From the NCBI RefSeq assembly GCF_004923315.1, contig NZ_CP039643.1:1-64000 (forward strand): 64,000 nucleotides of DNA, given 5' to 3'. This stretch comes from Azospirillum sp. TSA2s (GTDB lineage: Bacteria; Pseudomonadota; Alphaproteobacteria; Azospirillales; Azospirillaceae). Position numbers and translations under genes: made by a program. Under the pieces are notes generated by a model. It saw only the letters and a program-made list of their open reading frames with translations. It did not search any database and was not told the origin of the DNA. Positions 44,335-52,285 of the stretch are shown here, piece by piece (the first letter of the stretch is position 1; every line of letters begins with the position of its first letter).

Positions 44335-44622
44335 ATGCACGCGTCCTCTGCGATCTTGACCCGGCATGCGCGCGAACGCTGCCAGCAACGCGGCATCCGG
44401 CCTGCTGATCTGGATCTTGTGCTCGGCCTCGGGTCCGAAACCGACATCGGCGTCTTCCTCGGGCGCCGCGAGGCCGATGCGATGATCGCTCGCCTCAAGC
44501 GTCTGATCCGCCACATCGAGCGCACCAAGAACACCTGTGTCGTGGCTGACCGCGGCGCCATCGTTACCGTCTACAAAGCCAGCCATCGCCGCGGTCACGG
44601 CCGCCGGACGGGTGAAGGCTGA
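44335..44622 (+). CDS. DUF4258-like small protein
   Basis: 95 residues: LTRHARERCQQRGIRPADLD, then a variable middle and TCVVADRGAIVTVYKASHRR. The H-A-x2-R-x2-QRGI start with a late (I/V)VTVY strand is the pattern of DUF4258 proteins, a family of small RelE-like fold proteins, some toxin-like. AGGAGG sits just before the ATG and the gene follows the previous stop by 10 bases. No antitoxin partner is obvious. Toxin activity is only a possibility. Confidence 0.6.
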   Translation: MHASSAILTRHARERCQQRGIRPADLDLVLGLGSETDIGVFLGRREADAMIARLKRLIRHIERTKNTCVVADRGAIVTVYKASHRRGHGRRTGEG

Positions 44623-44636
44623 AGGAGAGCACCGCC

Positions 44637-45413
44637 ATGGGCTGGATCTACGTGTTCCGCGACCGCGGCTATGACCAGGGCGTCAAGATCGGCTGTGACA
44701 GCAGCGCCGATGGCTTCACCCGCCACCAGCGGGCCGACAGCTACACGCCCCGTGGCATCGTCTACGAGGCGGCCTGGTCGGTGGACCCGGCGCGCTACGG
44801 CGCGGCGAGCCTGCGCAGCCTCGAGGAGACGGTGCTGCACCCACAGCTTGCGGCGGACCTGCGCCCCCTGATCTTCCCGAACAACGGCGTCGAGTGGTTC
44901 GATGCCACCGCCGAGCAAGCCGTGGGCGCCCTCACCGCCCTGTTCGACCGTGCCCCGGACCGGCGGTGCCCCGTCGTTCCACGCTCCGCGCCGTGGGACG
45001 ACCTGCGCAACCCGAAGGACGTGGGGCGCGGTCGCTTCCGGCAGGTGCTCTGGGTCTATCAGGAACACCTGACCGGACGGATCAAGACGCAGCGCATCGA
45101 CGACTGGCGGGCGCCGCGCGAGGTTCGGCGCACCTACAGCCGCAACGGCTTCCGTGCCGTCGCCGCCTTCATCGCCGCCGGTCCGGCTGGACTCGAGGGC
45201 AACCGGACTGTGCAGGCCGCTTGGGAGGCGGCGCTGGAGCGCTTCGGTCGCGGCGAGCCGCACGCGCCGTATGGCTGGACCGCTCCAGGAACGAGCGTCG
45301 AGGATCTGGCCCGGCTATACGCTGAACAGGGGCTGAAGCCGGTGGACCCCGCTGGGGCGCCGCCGGATGGTGTGAAGGTGGCCTATAACGTTGCCGAGGC
45401 GTGCGCCTTCTGA
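44637..45413 (+). CDS. GIY-YIG-like (T5orf172/Mug113-type) protein
   Basis: 258 residues. The first ~95 residues, MGWIYVFRDRGYDQGVKIGC followed later by HQRADSYTPRGIVYEAAW and NNGVEWFDATAEQAVGAL, match the T5orf172/Mug113 branch of the GIY-YIG nuclease superfamily (YVF...VKIG, then an acidic residue in the EWF helix). The C-terminal part is an unassigned helical region. Such proteins occur in phages and plasmids and may nick or bind DNA. AAGGAG precedes the ATG; third gene of its operon, 14 bases after the previous stop. Confidence 0.6.
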   Translation: MGWIYVFRDRGYDQGVKIGCDSSADGFTRHQRADSYTPRGIVYEAAWSVDPARYGAASLRSLEETVLHPQLAADLRPLIFPNNGVEWFDATAEQAVGALTALFDRAPDRRCPVVPRSAPWDDLRNPKDVGRGRFRQVLWVYQEHLTGRIKTQRIDDWRAPREVRRTYSRNGFRAVAAFIAAGPAGLEGNRTVQAAWEAALERFGRGEPHAPYGWTAPGTSVEDLARLYAEQGLKPVDPAGAPPDGVKVAYNVAEACAF

Positions 45414-45506
45414 TGCCGTAGCGGCTGAATGCAACGCAGCCACAGAGATGACCAGCTGGCGTTTCCTTTAGACAACCTAGAGTTTTCCAAGGCCAGAGAT
45501 TGAGAA

Positions 45507-45881
45507 ATGAAGTTTCAGTTCGGTAGGTCGTACAGCCGTATGTACATCTCGTCGGCAATTGGAGGAGAACTGAGGAGCTACATGCCTCGGGAGGCCGGCC
45601 GGATTGTAGCGATCTGCGTGAGTCCGAATCTCAACTCAAACCCACCCAAAGTCATTCTCGTTGGTAAATCGTCCGATGTCGAAAAACGAGCAGAACAGTT
45701 CATCCAGCAAGCTGAAGCTCTTCCTGCCTTCGTTGAAATCGCGCCAAGCCAATGGATGTACGTAGGGGTCTGGGCTTTGGAAACCGCGACCACTGATCCG
45801 GCAGTGATCGCTCGCGAAGCGGCCCACGTTTCTCGGACAGACGTGGTGCGGGTTCTTTATCTTAAGCAGGTCAGCCAATAA
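45507..45881 (+). CDS. Small single-domain protein, possibly a modified-DNA-associated domain
   Basis: 124 residues: MKFQFGRSYSRMYISSAIGG, then ELRSYMPREAGRIVAICVSP, PPKVILVGKSSDVEKRAEQF and SQWMYVGVWALE. The FxxGxxYxRxxI-x-x-x(L/I)GG then YxP-x2-G-x(I/V)VA-x-C pattern recurs in a family of small domains found alone or fused to HNH nucleases in restriction-like genes, but I cannot name it with confidence. Codon usage is less G+C-rich than the preceding operon, suggesting separate acquisition. A strong hairpin terminator follows at 46015-46044. Confidence 0.55.
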   Translation: MKFQFGRSYSRMYISSAIGGELRSYMPREAGRIVAICVSPNLNSNPPKVILVGKSSDVEKRAEQFIQQAEALPAFVEIAPSQWMYVGVWALETATTDPAVIAREAAHVSRTDVVRVLYLKQVSQ

Positions 45882-46014
45882 GGCGTGCTGTCAATCTGCA
45901 CCGCCCCTTTATAATCCAGTACCGTGAAATCAGAGGAAGAGAAAGGACCTCTAAACATCTTGCGGTACAGAGCGTCACCTGCAAAACATCCTGCTCAAGA
46001 ATTTTAGAAAAGAA

Positions 46015-46044
46015 AAAGGCCGCTACCAAGCAGGTGCGGCCTTT
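46015..46044 (-). terminator. Rho-independent terminator
   Basis: A 9-bp stem (AAAGGCCGC/GCGGCCTTT) with a 12-base loop. Read on the minus strand it is followed by TTCTTTTCT, a good U-tract, so it best terminates the leftward gene at 46161-46391; it may also stop rightward transcription. Confidence 0.75.
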
Positions 46045-46160
46045 AGGTTTGGGTTCAGGGAGGATGAGAACCTGAAAGCAACGTAGGGAGCTCTACACGT
46101 TAATGCCCGATGAACGGCGCCACAGGTCTGTGCATCTACTCCCTTATTGCAAGATCTTGA

Positions 46161-46391
46161 TCAGAACAGCGGGAGCTGGATGCGCTCCCAATCGTCGGCA
46201 TAGGTTTTCGCAGCGCGCAGCGCAGCGTCTTGAGCGCCGGCCATTGTCCGTGCACTTCCGGAACGGACCTGCTCACCAGCAACGGTGACGGTCCAGCTCC
46301 ACAGATCCGGCCCCCGCCAGACCACCGCCAAATCGCACCCGTACATTCGCGTCACCGCGTGCCGTGTCATCCAGGTCGTCGTAGTTGGCAT
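46161..46391 (-). CDS. Small plasmid protein of unknown function
   Basis: 76 residues from ATG 46391 (MPTTTTWMTRHAVTRMYGCD), with GGAGGTG seven bases upstream. WRGPDLWSWTVTVAGEQVRS and AARTMAGAQDAALRAAK-type segments suggest a single alpha/beta unit: two strands, then a helix of about 20 residues, ending WERIQLPLF. No domain recognised. It has its own terminator downstream (46015-46044), which supports it being a real gene. Confidence 0.55.
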   Translation of the reverse strand: MPTTTTWMTRHAVTRMYGCDLAVVWRGPDLWSWTVTVAGEQVRSGSARTMAGAQDAALRAAKTYADDWERIQLPLF

Positions 46392-46500
46392 GCCGGCACC
46401 TCCACAAGTTCCGGCTCGCTGTACCATATGATGATAGTGTCCAGCGAGCGCGCCGTACAGCGATACTCATTTGGACAAATACGCATTTGCTTGTGAATCA

Positions 46501-46675
46501 GCACCCGATAGGTACCCCAAGCTGATGCAGCTCAAGCCTTTGAAGGAACTGTAAAAGGCTTTCCCGATATGGGGCTCCAATCGGCGCCGGCTGGAACCCC
46601 ACCTCAGTGAAAAACTTCTAGTATCTACAAGGGAATACGATGCTTCTGATGAAGGCCCCGCTTCCACACTGATTA
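46501..46675. repeat. Structured dispersed repeat, copy B
   Basis: 175 bases that align along their whole length with 49033-49202 in the same orientation, and partly with copy A (24193-24291, opposite strand). The core at 46571-46600 folds into a 30-base hairpin (GGGGCTCCA...TGGAACCCC). It lies just outside the parB end; the parS candidate at 46699 is next. Confidence 0.8.
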
Positions 46676-46698
46676 ACGAGCAGCGCTCTCCTGCCGCC

Positions 46699-46716
46699 GC
46701 GAGAAAATTTTCTCGC
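46699..46716. promoter_or_regulatory. Candidate parS site 1
   Basis: GCGAGAAAATTTTCTCGC is a perfect 18-bp palindrome 13 bases beyond the parB stop. The same 14-bp core, GAGAAAATTTTCTC, recurs upstream of parA at 48887. Palindromes flanking parAB are typical ParB-binding centromere sites. Confidence 0.65.
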
Positions 46717-46728
46717 ACCAAGAACCTG

Positions 46729-47649
46729 TCAGTCGGCCGCATCTTCCCGATCAGCGGCCAGAATGGCGTCGATCTCGTCACGGATCGCTTGGAAGGCTTC
46801 GCGGTCGATCGGGGCGAGCGAGGCGCCTTGCTCACGCACCGCAGCGAAAGCTTGGCGCGATCCATGAATAGCTTTTGCCAGTGTCTTTGGGAGGGCCGTT
46901 CCGGCAGGAACGGAGGAAACGGTGCGCGTCGCTTTCGCCGGCCTGGTTGAAGCGGTGGCTGCTCCGCTGACGATGTCCGCACCCTCTCCTTCGGTGTCAG
47001 GTGCCGGCGCCAGTTCTGCCTTCAATGCTTCCCACGCTGCCAACTGCTCAGTCTCGTCGCCGGATCGGGCGACCTTAACGAGCCGGTAGCGAGCGGGGCG
47101 GTAGACTGGGTATTCGTCGCGGATTTTCTGAGGAAGGCGGCTGATGATGAGCGCACGGGAGATGTCGACGCGGTCCTTACCGACGATCTTGCCGACGTCC
47201 TCCTGCCGGTAACCGTGCTGCTCCATCAGGCGCGCGAAGGCATCACCTTCCTCAAACGGCGACAGGTCGGCGCGCACCACGTTCTCGATCAGGGCCAATT
47301 CGTCGACCGCTCCGCTGACGGTAACGGCGTAGATGGTCGCATGACCTAGCGCTTTGACCGCCCGGTACCGCCGCTCCCCAAAGACCAACTGGAAACGTCC
47401 ATCACCCAACTGCTGCACGCCGACCGGCTGGGCCAACCCATGTTGAGCGATGGACGCCGTCAGAGCCTGCATCTCGGCGTCGTCAAAATGCTGACGGGGT
47501 TGGTGCGGGTTGACAACGATCCGATCGATGTCGACTTCGACAACGACGGGCCCCTTCCGGCTGTAGCCCTGCCCGGCTTCTCGCGCTTCGCGCTCTGCCG
47601 CCGCGGTTGTCAGCACTGCCGTATTCGTTCGAGCGAGTTTACGCGACAT
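46729..47649 (-). CDS. parB: ParB-family plasmid partition protein
   Basis: 306 residues. The ParB/Srx N-terminal domain has IVVNPHQPRQHFDDAEMQAL, the CTP-binding motif region FQLVFGERRYRAVKALGH, and ENVVRADLSPFEEGDAFARL. The HTH is GYRQEDVGKIVGKDRVDISR. The C-terminal region includes a linker of the RPAKATRTVSSVPAG kind and a final helix (IDREAFQAIRDEIDAILAAD). It should bind parS, spread with CTP, and stimulate ParA. The start at 47649 overlaps the parA end by 11 bases. Confidence 0.92.
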   Translation of the reverse strand: MSRKLARTNTAVLTTAAAEREAREAGQGYSRKGPVVVEVDIDRIVVNPHQPRQHFDDAEMQALTASIAQHGLAQPVGVQQLGDGRFQLVFGERRYRAVKALGHATIYAVTVSGAVDELALIENVVRADLSPFEEGDAFARLMEQHGYRQEDVGKIVGKDRVDISRALIISRLPQKIRDEYPVYRPARYRLVKVARSGDETEQLAAWEALKAELAPAPDTEGEGADIVSGAATASTRPAKATRTVSSVPAGTALPKTLAKAIHGSRQAFAAVREQGASLAPIDREAFQAIRDEIDAILAADREDAAD

Positions 47650-48673
47650 TGGTCATCACCTCGGGCATACGAGTGCGTTCCTGGATGAGCGCGTCCACAA
47701 CCGATTGGTAGACCTCGTAGCCCGGCGCGTCGGGGACCGCGGCAAGCGCGGCTTGCCCGGCCGCAACAGCCTGGGCATAGACGGTCGCGCGCGGGATCGG
47801 GTCGAAGATCCGCATCTTCACTCCGAAGAGCCTGCGGATGTCGTCCAGGGAAGCTTGGTCCTGGGTCAGCCGTGCATTGAACATGGTGGGCAGGATCCCG
47901 ATGACGTTGACGCCCGGATTCGCCCGCCTCCGAATCATGTCCAGGTTCTCTAGCAGAAACTCGACGCCGGTTACCGACAGCATCTCGGTCTGGCAGGGGA
48001 TGACCACCGTCGTGGCGGCCGTGAGGGCGTTGCGCGTGAGCATCCCGAAATGGGGAGGAGTGTCGACGAAGATGAAGTCGTAGGTCTGCCGCGCGCCGTC
48101 GTCCAGGCACTCGCGTAGCGCGCAATCCCCCGACGACTGGCTTTGCAGTTCGGCCTCAGCGTCTCCCAATCGCATCCCGCTCGGAATGACGTCGAGGCCG
48201 CCGTCCGTTGTAACAATGTACTCGCTGAGGTCGAAGGCTTTCCCATGCGCCCTGTGCGCCTCGACCGACGCCCTTAACGCGTAATACAGGGTCTTCTCTT
48301 CACGCTCGCGCTGGATAGAGTTGATGCCAAGGTGGATGGTGGCATTGGCTTGCGGATCGGCATCGATCAGTAGCACCTTGAAATGCTTGGCGAGCAGAGA
48401 TGCGGTATTGACCGTAAATGCAGTCTTGCCGACACCACCCTTTCTATTCGCGGCTACGCAGATTAGAGCGGGTCCATGTTTGGTAACGATCCCGATCTTT
48501 TCCTTCAAAATGAAGGAAATGACAGGAGCAGGAACTTTCTCTGTGCCGTTTTCCCAACGTGATATCTTTGCTTTGTCGTACTTGCGGCCTAGGTTTTTGT
48601 TGAGCCATCCAGCGAACTCTGGCTGATTGAGTGACCGGCCTTCCCGAAACGCTTTGATGTCCTCTCCGCGCAT
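47639..48673 (-). CDS. parA: ParA-family partition ATPase with N-terminal HTH
   Basis: 344 residues from ATG 48673 (MRGEDIKAFREGRSLNQPEF). An XRE-like HTH (LNQPEFAGWLNKNLGRKYDK, then AKISRWENGTEKVPAPVISF) precedes the ATPase: deviant Walker A ANRKGGVGKTAFTVN, LLIDADPQANATIHLG, and DFIFVDTPPHFG. An N-terminal HTH makes this a type Ia-like ParA that also represses its own promoter. A GGGGA lies upstream of 48673; an ATG at 48679 is nearly as good. Together with parB and the flanking palindromes it forms a complete partition cassette. Confidence 0.92.
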   Translation of the reverse strand: MRGEDIKAFREGRSLNQPEFAGWLNKNLGRKYDKAKISRWENGTEKVPAPVISFILKEKIGIVTKHGPALICVAANRKGGVGKTAFTVNTASLLAKHFKVLLIDADPQANATIHLGINSIQREREEKTLYYALRASVEAHRAHGKAFDLSEYIVTTDGGLDVIPSGMRLGDAEAELQSQSSGDCALRECLDDGARQTYDFIFVDTPPHFGMLTRNALTAATTVVIPCQTEMLSVTGVEFLLENLDMIRRRANPGVNVIGILPTMFNARLTQDQASLDDIRRLFGVKMRIFDPIPRATVYAQAVAAGQAALAAVPDAPGYEVYQSVVDALIQERTRMPEVMTNVA

Positions 48674-48886
48674 GATCATTCCCCACGATGACTCTGACAA
48701 CACCTTTGCGCGGCGCATGGCCGTGGTCAAGCCAAAAAGTTGACACTGCGCGAGACTTGCATCATCAACTTCTGAGGCTGACCAAACGGCCACAGCAGGG
48801 GAGGGCGTTTGTAACGCGAAGATGGGACTCTGCTCGTTCTGCTTCCTGGACCGGTTCTGGGGAGCGGAGAAGAGAGCGGGGTCTGT

Positions 48887-48900
48887 GAGAAAATTTTCTC
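48887..48900. promoter_or_regulatory. Candidate parS site 2
   Basis: GAGAAAATTTTCTC, a perfect 14-bp palindrome identical to the core of 46699-46716, lies about 215 bases upstream of parA. It is likely a second ParB-binding site or the par operator. Confidence 0.65.
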
Positions 48901-49032
48901 GCGCAGGTCATACAGGAGGACGTGGATCTTGAGCGTGCCTTTTGTCTGCCATTGCGATCACTGTCCGTCACAGGGCATTCCAGATAGGGACGGGAGCATT
49001 CCCCCCCCGTCACGTAGGGGACCCTGTGAGCA

Positions 49033-49202
49033 GCACTCAATAAGGACCCCAAGCTGATGCAACCCAACTTTTTGAGGGAACTGTAAAGACTTTGCGGAAG
49101 TGGGCCCCAATCGGAACCGATTGGAACCCCACCTCAGTGAAAATTTCTGCATCTACAAGGGGCTCATTGCTTCTGATGAAGACACCGCTTCCACGCCGAT
49201 TA
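49033..49202. repeat. Structured dispersed repeat, copy C
   Basis: 170 bases aligned with copy B (46501-46675) in the same orientation. Its 30-base core at 49101-49130 forms a hairpin whose inner stem is CCAATCGG/CCGATTGG. Together copies B and C bracket the parAB locus. The remaining 48674-49032 region holds the par promoter and parS2, no gene. Confidence 0.8.
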
Positions 49203-51470
49203 TCATCCAATGCTACGCGCTCTGCGGCGCTGCTTCTCCGGCTCGCCCTGCGTTAGGCGCCGGCCTTCGTCCTGGCGCAAACTCTTCTCCTGACTCTGCG
49301 CCTGAGGCTTGCGCGCCTGCGCCAGTTCGGCTGCCATGCGCTGCCGCTCGCCCCGCGCCAGCCCGGCCGACACCTGCTCGATCAGCTCTCCCCTACCCTG
49401 CGAGCGTGCCAGATCGTTCCAGTCGGTGCCGCGGTCATTCGGCCGGAAGGTCGGCAGCAACACCGTCCCTCCAACCCTGGCCGCCGCGTCCTCCGCCTTC
49501 TCCCGCCCGACGTTCGGCTTGCCCTGGCGTTCCTTGACGTGATCGTTGTCGCCGGCAATCACCAGCGGCTTCTCCGGATACCGCTGGTGCAGCGCCTCGG
49601 CCACCGGCCCAAGATTGCCGGCGTTGAAGGCCACCGCCACCGCCAGCCCGGTTTCCCGATGAAGCGTCGCCGCGGTGGCGTAGCCCTCCGCCACCAGCAC
49701 GGACTTTGATGCCGCGGCATCCCCGATCAGGAAGTACCCGCCCTGTGCGCGAGCCTCCTTCTGGAAGCTCTTGCGCCCCTCGGCGGTGATCGCCTGCACC
49801 GACATCACCTTGCCGTCCATGTCCCGGATCGGCACCAGCAGGTTCCCCTCGCGGTCCTGGCGCAAGCCGTAGGACGGCACATCTTTGGACCGCAGATAGG
49901 GATGATCGTCATTCGCCGGTTCGGCCTGGGCAAGCCGTGCCTCGGCGGCGTCGGCCGCCCGCTCCTGCACCAGCTCGCGCTCTTGCGCGCGGGCCTGCCG
50001 GCGTTGGGCCGCCTCTGCCGTCAGCCGGGCGCGGTCCACCGCTGTGGCGGCCTGCACCCGGCCTGGCGCCTTCCAATTCCGCTCCATCCCCGTCTTATGG
50101 TTCTTGATGTAGCCGGCCGGATGCCCATCGGTGTGGCCGACATAGGCGCCGCTGCGCTCGCCCGGCTTGTCGCCCTCCACCTTCACCCGCCGCATCTGGC
50201 CGTCCATCTCCGGCGGCCCGTCCAGGCGCAGACCCGCCTCGCGCAAGGCGGCGGCGAACTCGGCGCGGGGATCGCGGCCGGCGTCCACATGAAGATCGGT
50301 GTGCCCCGGCCGCCATTTCTCCAGCGGCGCCAGATCGACGCCCGGCGGCGCATACCATGCCTTCTGCTCGCGGTCCCACCGTGCGCCCAACCCCTTCGCC
50401 TCGTCCTTCTCCGCATAGGGCACCGCCAGATAGACCCGTTCGTCAGCCGTCTGCATCGCCACGGCCTGCGTCTCGGAAATGAGCACCGGCATCTTGACCT
50501 GCACCCCCTCGTCCCGACCCGGCGCCGGCGTCGACGTTTGGTCGCGGCCTTGCTGCTGGCCCTGGTCCTGGCTAAGCTGCTGCTCCAGCCCGTTGAGGTG
50601 CTTCACGATCTTCTCGGCGTCGGCGGCCGCGCGGAAAATCTCACGCGGGTCCTCCTGCAAGGCTTCGATCCACGAGCCGATGTAAGCGACGTGCTGGCCG
50701 GGGTCGTGGCCGATTTCGAGCTGCTGCCCCAGCACCATCGACGCGATTTCCGCCCGCAGTTCCTCCCTGGCGTATCCCGCAGAGCCGAACGGGTGCGACA
50801 GGTCGCGGTCCAGGCGGGAGCTGTGCCCGGTCCAATGCCCCTTCTCGTGCAATGCCGTCGCATAGAAGCCGTCGGCGCTCGGAAACTGCGAGCGCTCCGG
50901 CAGCACGATATGATCCCATACCGGGCTGTAGAAGGCGCGGTTGCCGGCTTGGTGAAGGATCTTCGGATCGCCGGCCGACAGCAGCCGCTCCGCCTGCTCG
51001 TGCCGCTGCCACTCCGGCAGCGCCGGCTTCGCCTCGGCCGCCGGCAGCCCGTCGATCTGCGCCGCGTTGAACACCACGGCGGAGAGAACGCGAGGACGCT
51101 CGTAGCGCACCATCTGCTTGAGCGGCTGACCGTCCTCGCCAATCACCGGCTTGCCGTCCTGCCCCAGCACCGGCTCCAGGCCCTGCCATTTCCAATACTG
51201 AACGCGGGTGCCCTTCTCCCCCTTGCGCACCTGGGCGCCCGTGTCCTGGGCTTGGTTGTAGGTCATCCAGCGTGGATCGCCGTAGCCCCTGGCCTGCCCC
51301 ACCGCCATCAGCCACAGGGTGTTGGCGCCGCGATAATCTTTGCCGGTGGTTGGATTGTAGGGCAGGTGGCGCTCGCCCGGCTTCCACGGCTTGATCCAGG
51401 GGGCCGTTCCCTCCTTGAGCTGGTCGATGATGGTGTCGGCGACGGTCTGGACGAACTCACGCGACGCCAT
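49203..51470 (-). CDS. ArdC-like antirestriction/Toprim plasmid protein (TraC-type primase region)
   Basis: 755 residues in three parts. Residues 1-~140 are the ArdC N-terminal ssDNA-binding domain (FVQTVADTIIDQLKEGTAPW, NPTTGKDYRGANTLWL). A zincin-like metalloprotease domain follows with HEKGH at 208-212. After a DUF5710-like segment (VYLAVPYAEKDEAKGLGARW) comes a Toprim-like C-terminal half (SYGLRQDREGNLLVPIRDMD, VLVAEGYATAATLHRETG, LVIAGDNDH). ArdC proteins protect incoming single-stranded DNA from restriction; the Toprim part suggests primase activity on the transferred strand. It occupies the position of traC in RP4-like Tra1 regions. Confidence 0.85.
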   Translation of the reverse strand: MASREFVQTVADTIIDQLKEGTAPWIKPWKPGERHLPYNPTTGKDYRGANTLWLMAVGQARGYGDPRWMTYNQAQDTGAQVRKGEKGTRVQYWKWQGLEPVLGQDGKPVIGEDGQPLKQMVRYERPRVLSAVVFNAAQIDGLPAAEAKPALPEWQRHEQAERLLSAGDPKILHQAGNRAFYSPVWDHIVLPERSQFPSADGFYATALHEKGHWTGHSSRLDRDLSHPFGSAGYAREELRAEIASMVLGQQLEIGHDPGQHVAYIGSWIEALQEDPREIFRAAADAEKIVKHLNGLEQQLSQDQGQQQGRDQTSTPAPGRDEGVQVKMPVLISETQAVAMQTADERVYLAVPYAEKDEAKGLGARWDREQKAWYAPPGVDLAPLEKWRPGHTDLHVDAGRDPRAEFAAALREAGLRLDGPPEMDGQMRRVKVEGDKPGERSGAYVGHTDGHPAGYIKNHKTGMERNWKAPGRVQAATAVDRARLTAEAAQRRQARAQERELVQERAADAAEARLAQAEPANDDHPYLRSKDVPSYGLRQDREGNLLVPIRDMDGKVMSVQAITAEGRKSFQKEARAQGGYFLIGDAAASKSVLVAEGYATAATLHRETGLAVAVAFNAGNLGPVAEALHQRYPEKPLVIAGDNDHVKERQGKPNVGREKAEDAAARVGGTVLLPTFRPNDRGTDWNDLARSQGRGELIEQVSAGLARGERQRMAAELAQARKPQAQSQEKSLRQDEGRRLTQGEPEKQRRRARSIG

Positions 51471-51720
51471 GGCCGTGGCCCTCCAGCCCGTCGCCTAAGT
51501 CGGCGTTCGACTCCCAAGCGTCCGCCTCGGTCAGCGCGGTTTCCTCGAACGCGCCCAGCGCCTCGGCCTCGTCGGGATCGACCTCGACCACCACCCCTGG
51601 CGTGCCGAAGTCCGACAGGCTGGTGGAGAGGATCGCGTCCTGCTGGATGCGGATCGGCGCCTGCTCGGCGTCATTGGCCGCCGGGGGCAGTGCCCCGGTC
51701 GGAAGGCTGTTGTTGGACAT
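51457..51720 (-). CDS. Small transfer-region protein (traD position)
   Basis: 87 residues, acidic and probably disordered: MSNNSLPTGALPPAANDAEQ, then VVVEVDPDEAEALGAFEETA. No domain recognised. GGAGGA precedes the ATG at 51720 with good spacing. It overlaps the upstream transglycosylase gene end by 50 bases and the downstream ArdC-type gene start by 14, so it is packed within the tra operon. The small ORF in this position in RP4 is traD, but sequence identity is not established. Confidence 0.6.
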   Translation of the reverse strand: MSNNSLPTGALPPAANDAEQAPIRIQQDAILSTSLSDFGTPGVVVEVDPDEAEALGAFEETALTEADAWESNADLGDGLEGHGHGVA

Positions 51721-52285
51721 TGCTCGTCCTCCGGTAAGCCGTGGTGTCAGCGTGATAGGGATCGGCCGGCGCCGCCTCTGGCGCCGGCTGGGGGAAGGGC
51801 TGGCGCGGCACTGCCGCGTCACCCGAAGCAGCGCCGGCCGCAAAGGTCACACCCGCACCGTAGTAGCGGGCGACATAGCCGTTGCGGAACCCGCGCTCGA
51901 AACTGCCGGTGTTGTAGGCGCTGAGCGCCGCCTTCAACGCCTCCTGGCCGGGGCCGTGGCGCTCGACCGCCCGCCCATAGTTGGCGGTCAGGATCGCCGC
52001 ACCGGCTTTCAGGTTGGTGCAAGGGTCGAACATCTGCTCGACCGTGTAGCCGAGCTTTGACAGGTTGGCCGAGTTCACCTGCATCAAGCCGAGATCCACC
52101 GTGTAGCCGGCGGCCATTGCCGAGCTGGCAAGCTTCACAGCGTCGGCCACGTCGATGGCCGGCCGCGCCAGCGTGGCGCCGTTGATGTTGATCGCCAGGG
52201 GATTGCCCCCGCTCTCCACCCGGATGATCTCCTGCACGGTCTGCGGCGCCACGTCCGGCGCGCAGGCAAGAATGAAGTCGATCAT
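51671..52285 (-). CDS. Lytic transglycosylase (VirB1-like)
   Basis: 204 residues. SLT fold: VAPQTVQEIIRVESGGNPLA contains the catalytic glutamate (about residue 24), then AAGYTVDLGLMQVNSANLSK and NLKAGAAILTANYGRAVE, ending with SAYNTGSFERGFRNGYV. The C-terminal ~45 residues are proline-rich (PRQPFPQPAPEAAP). It should cut peptidoglycan locally for assembly of the mating channel. No clear signal peptide is seen, as in several VirB1-like proteins of this group. ATG 52285 overlaps the traF stop by four bases. Confidence 0.88.
   Translation of the reverse strand: MIDFILACAPDVAPQTVQEIIRVESGGNPLAININGATLARPAIDVADAVKLASSAMAAGYTVDLGLMQVNSANLSKLGYTVEQMFDPCTNLKAGAAILTANYGRAVERHGPGQEALKAALSAYNTGSFERGFRNGYVARYYGAGVTFAAGAASGDAAVPRQPFPQPAPEAAPADPYHADTTAYRRTSNVQQQPSDRGTAPGGQ

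Noticed and set aside
46467-46982. 171-codon minus-strand frame overlapping the parB end and repeat B
   Set aside because: It is antisense-phase reading through parB and the structured repeat; similar SLRWGS...LEPH frames arise in copies A and C, where A has a stop, so coding is not supported.
49902-51737. 611-codon plus-strand frame opposite the ArdC/Toprim gene
   Set aside because: Antisense of a well-supported gene; no recognisable protein features.
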